Positions 63,092 through 64,000 of a stretch of 64,000 bases of DNA are shown here, piece by piece (position 1 is the first letter of the stretch; every line of letters starts with the position of its first letter). This stretch comes from Neobacillus sp. PS3-34 (GTDB lineage Bacteria; Bacillota; Bacilli; Bacillales; Cytobacillaceae): contig NZ_CP133267.1 of assembly GCF_030915465.1 (NCBI RefSeq), positions 1,773,001 through 1,837,000 of the forward strand. The letters are read 5' to 3'. The notes below the pieces were generated by a model. It was given only the letters and a program-made list of their open reading frames with translations, was not told the origin of the DNA and did no database searches. The position numbers were made by a program, and so were the translations under genes.

Positions 63092-64000
63092 TTATAGGAA
63101 CAAACCTACGATAGTTCCAGTTAAGACTGATCCCATTGTTGCTACTAACAAAACCTTTAAACCAACCTTAGCTAACTGACTTGCCTTTTCATTATTGATA
63201 GCTTGTACAGTTCCTAAAATAATTCCAATAGAAGAGAAGTTGGCGAAAGATACTAAGAACGCTGATACGATACCAACAGTCTTATGAGACATTTGAGGGA
63301 TCAATTTCATGAAATCTAACATAGCGACGAATTCGTTAGCGGCTACCTTAGTACCCATGATTGAGCCAGCTTTAATAATCTCATTTGTAGGAATACCCAT
63401 GATCCAAGCGATTGGCGCGAATACATATCCAAGTACGCCAGTGAAAGAGATACCGAAGATTGACGTAAAAATCCAGTTAACTGCCGCGATCAATCCTACA
63501 TAAGTAATAAGCATAGCGCCTACGATTAAGGCCGTCTTTCCGCCGAGCAATGTCCAGTTGCCGATTGCTTCGAAAAGAGATTTCTCAGGAATCATTCCCT
63601 TAATATCGATTTTTTCATCTTCTTCTTTACGAACAGGACATACGATCGTTGATAGGATAAGACCAGAGAATACGTTAATTGGTAACGCAACCAATACGAA
63701 CTCCGCAGGAATCATTTGCATGTAAGCACCTAAAATTGAACAGCTTACCGCAACAAGAGAAGAAGTAACAACAACGAACAAGCGGTTACCAGAAAGATTA
63801 GGAATAAATGACTTAACAGAAAGGATAGCAGAAGTATCACCAAATACCATAGAATTCACAGCAACAAATGATTCCACTTTTGGTAAACCTGTTATTTTAC
63901 TTACTGCACCACCAATGTATTTAATAGCTAATGGTAATATTCTTGAATAAGTTAAAATACCTAGAAGAGCTGTTACGAATACAATCATCATCAGAACATC
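63092..64000 (-). CDS. nupC: NupC family concentrative nucleoside transporter, 5' end outside window
   Basis: About 303 C-terminal residues are visible and the frame stays open to the window edge. Helical hairpins with VNSMVFGDTSAILSVKSFIPNL and GIPTNEIIKAGSIMGTKVAANEFVA are the CNT signature; FANFSSIGIILGT is the last core motif. It imports nucleosides with protons or sodium. Its link to the ECF/phosphorylase operon at 25-28 kb is only functional. Confidence 0.9.
   Translation of the reverse strand, partial: DVLMMIVFVTALLGILTYSRILPLAIKYIGGAVSKITGLPKVESFVAVNSMVFGDTSAILSVKSFIPNLSGNRLFVVVTSSLVAVSCSILGAYMQMIPAEFVLVALPINVFSGLILSTIVCPVRKEEDEKIDIKGMIPEKSLFEAIGNWTLLGGKTALIVGAMLITYVGLIAAVNWIFTSIFGISFTGVLGYVFAPIAWIMGIPTNEIIKAGSIMGTKVAANEFVAMLDFMKLIPQMSHKTVGIVSAFLVSFANFSSIGIILGTVQAINNEKASQLAKVGLKVLLVATMGSVLTGTIVGLFL

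Noticed and set aside
1..64000. Prophage, integron or plasmid content
   Set aside because: No integrase, transposase, terminase, portal, replication initiator or partition gene is visible anywhere in the window.

Overview
The window is chromosomal DNA of a low-GC, spore-forming Bacillaceae member (Bacillus sensu lato; I cannot fix the genus). The evidence is Bacillus-type ribosome binding sites, TTG and GTG starts behind strong GGAGG sites, and families such as DUF3231, CBO0543, DUF2642 and Spo0M-like proteins. Cis-elements typical of Firmicutes are also present: a yybP-ykoY manganese riboswitch, a T-box leader and a resistance-type attenuator leader. I see no prophage, plasmid, CRISPR, rRNA or tRNA. 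The region is mostly accessory metabolism, transport, repair and stress genes in short operons.

Layout. 0-5 kb: a cut-off PhoX-like secreted phosphatase, an MBL-fold hydrolase, an alkylation repair pair (Ada-AlkA fusion plus Ogt), VanZ and small membrane proteins. 5-15 kb: an ECF sigma factor with its own promoter and a membrane partner, a Na+/H+ antiporter, ChaB, GNAT, a GyrI-like protein, TPR, NUDIX, PlsY and AlkD. 15-21 kb: an MFS drug exporter behind an attenuator leader, a degenerate CGCG repeat array, TerC, a manganese riboswitch with FbpB-like and Spo0M-like genes, PanE and an RQC-type DNA-binding protein. 21-31 kb: polysaccharide deacetylase, HAD phosphatase, MurG paralogue, an ECF transporter with a nucleoside phosphorylase, CBO0543-like membrane proteins and a DUF2089/SHOCT operon. 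31-42 kb: HAD, GNAT, NUDIX, esterase, a PanE-like/acetoacetate decarboxylase pair with a divergent LysR gene, APH, PrcB-like protein, RluF and MFS. 42-47 kb: a sigma-54 activator followed by an excellent -24/-12 promoter driving M20 and S9 peptidases. 47-50 kb: phenylalanine hydroxylase under a T-box, with its pterin dehydratase. 50-64 kb: MEDS, DeoR plus Cof phosphatase, SRAP, DinB, a soluble chemoreceptor, SMR, NUDIX, VanZ, OmdA, AKR, LysR with a divergent GltT-type symporter, and a cut-off NupC.

Two things colour the whole annotation. First, eight genes carry a total of nine single-base frameshifts and a further gene (M20) carries a tenth near its 3' end; at least seven sit in homopolymer runs and the two frames join into normal family proteins, so residual sequencing error is the most likely cause. 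Second, three repeat families are scattered here: a 17-bp-arm GTGACAGGCACC palindrome at gene ends between 42 and 56 kb, a roughly 220-bp GC-rich element with AGGCTGTTTTC ends, and a TAATCAAACGTTTGATTA palindrome.

The most system-like units are the sigma-54 peptidase operon, the manganese-riboswitch/FbpB-like/Spo0M-like arrangement, the T-box-controlled Phe-to-Tyr pathway and the attenuated MFS exporter.
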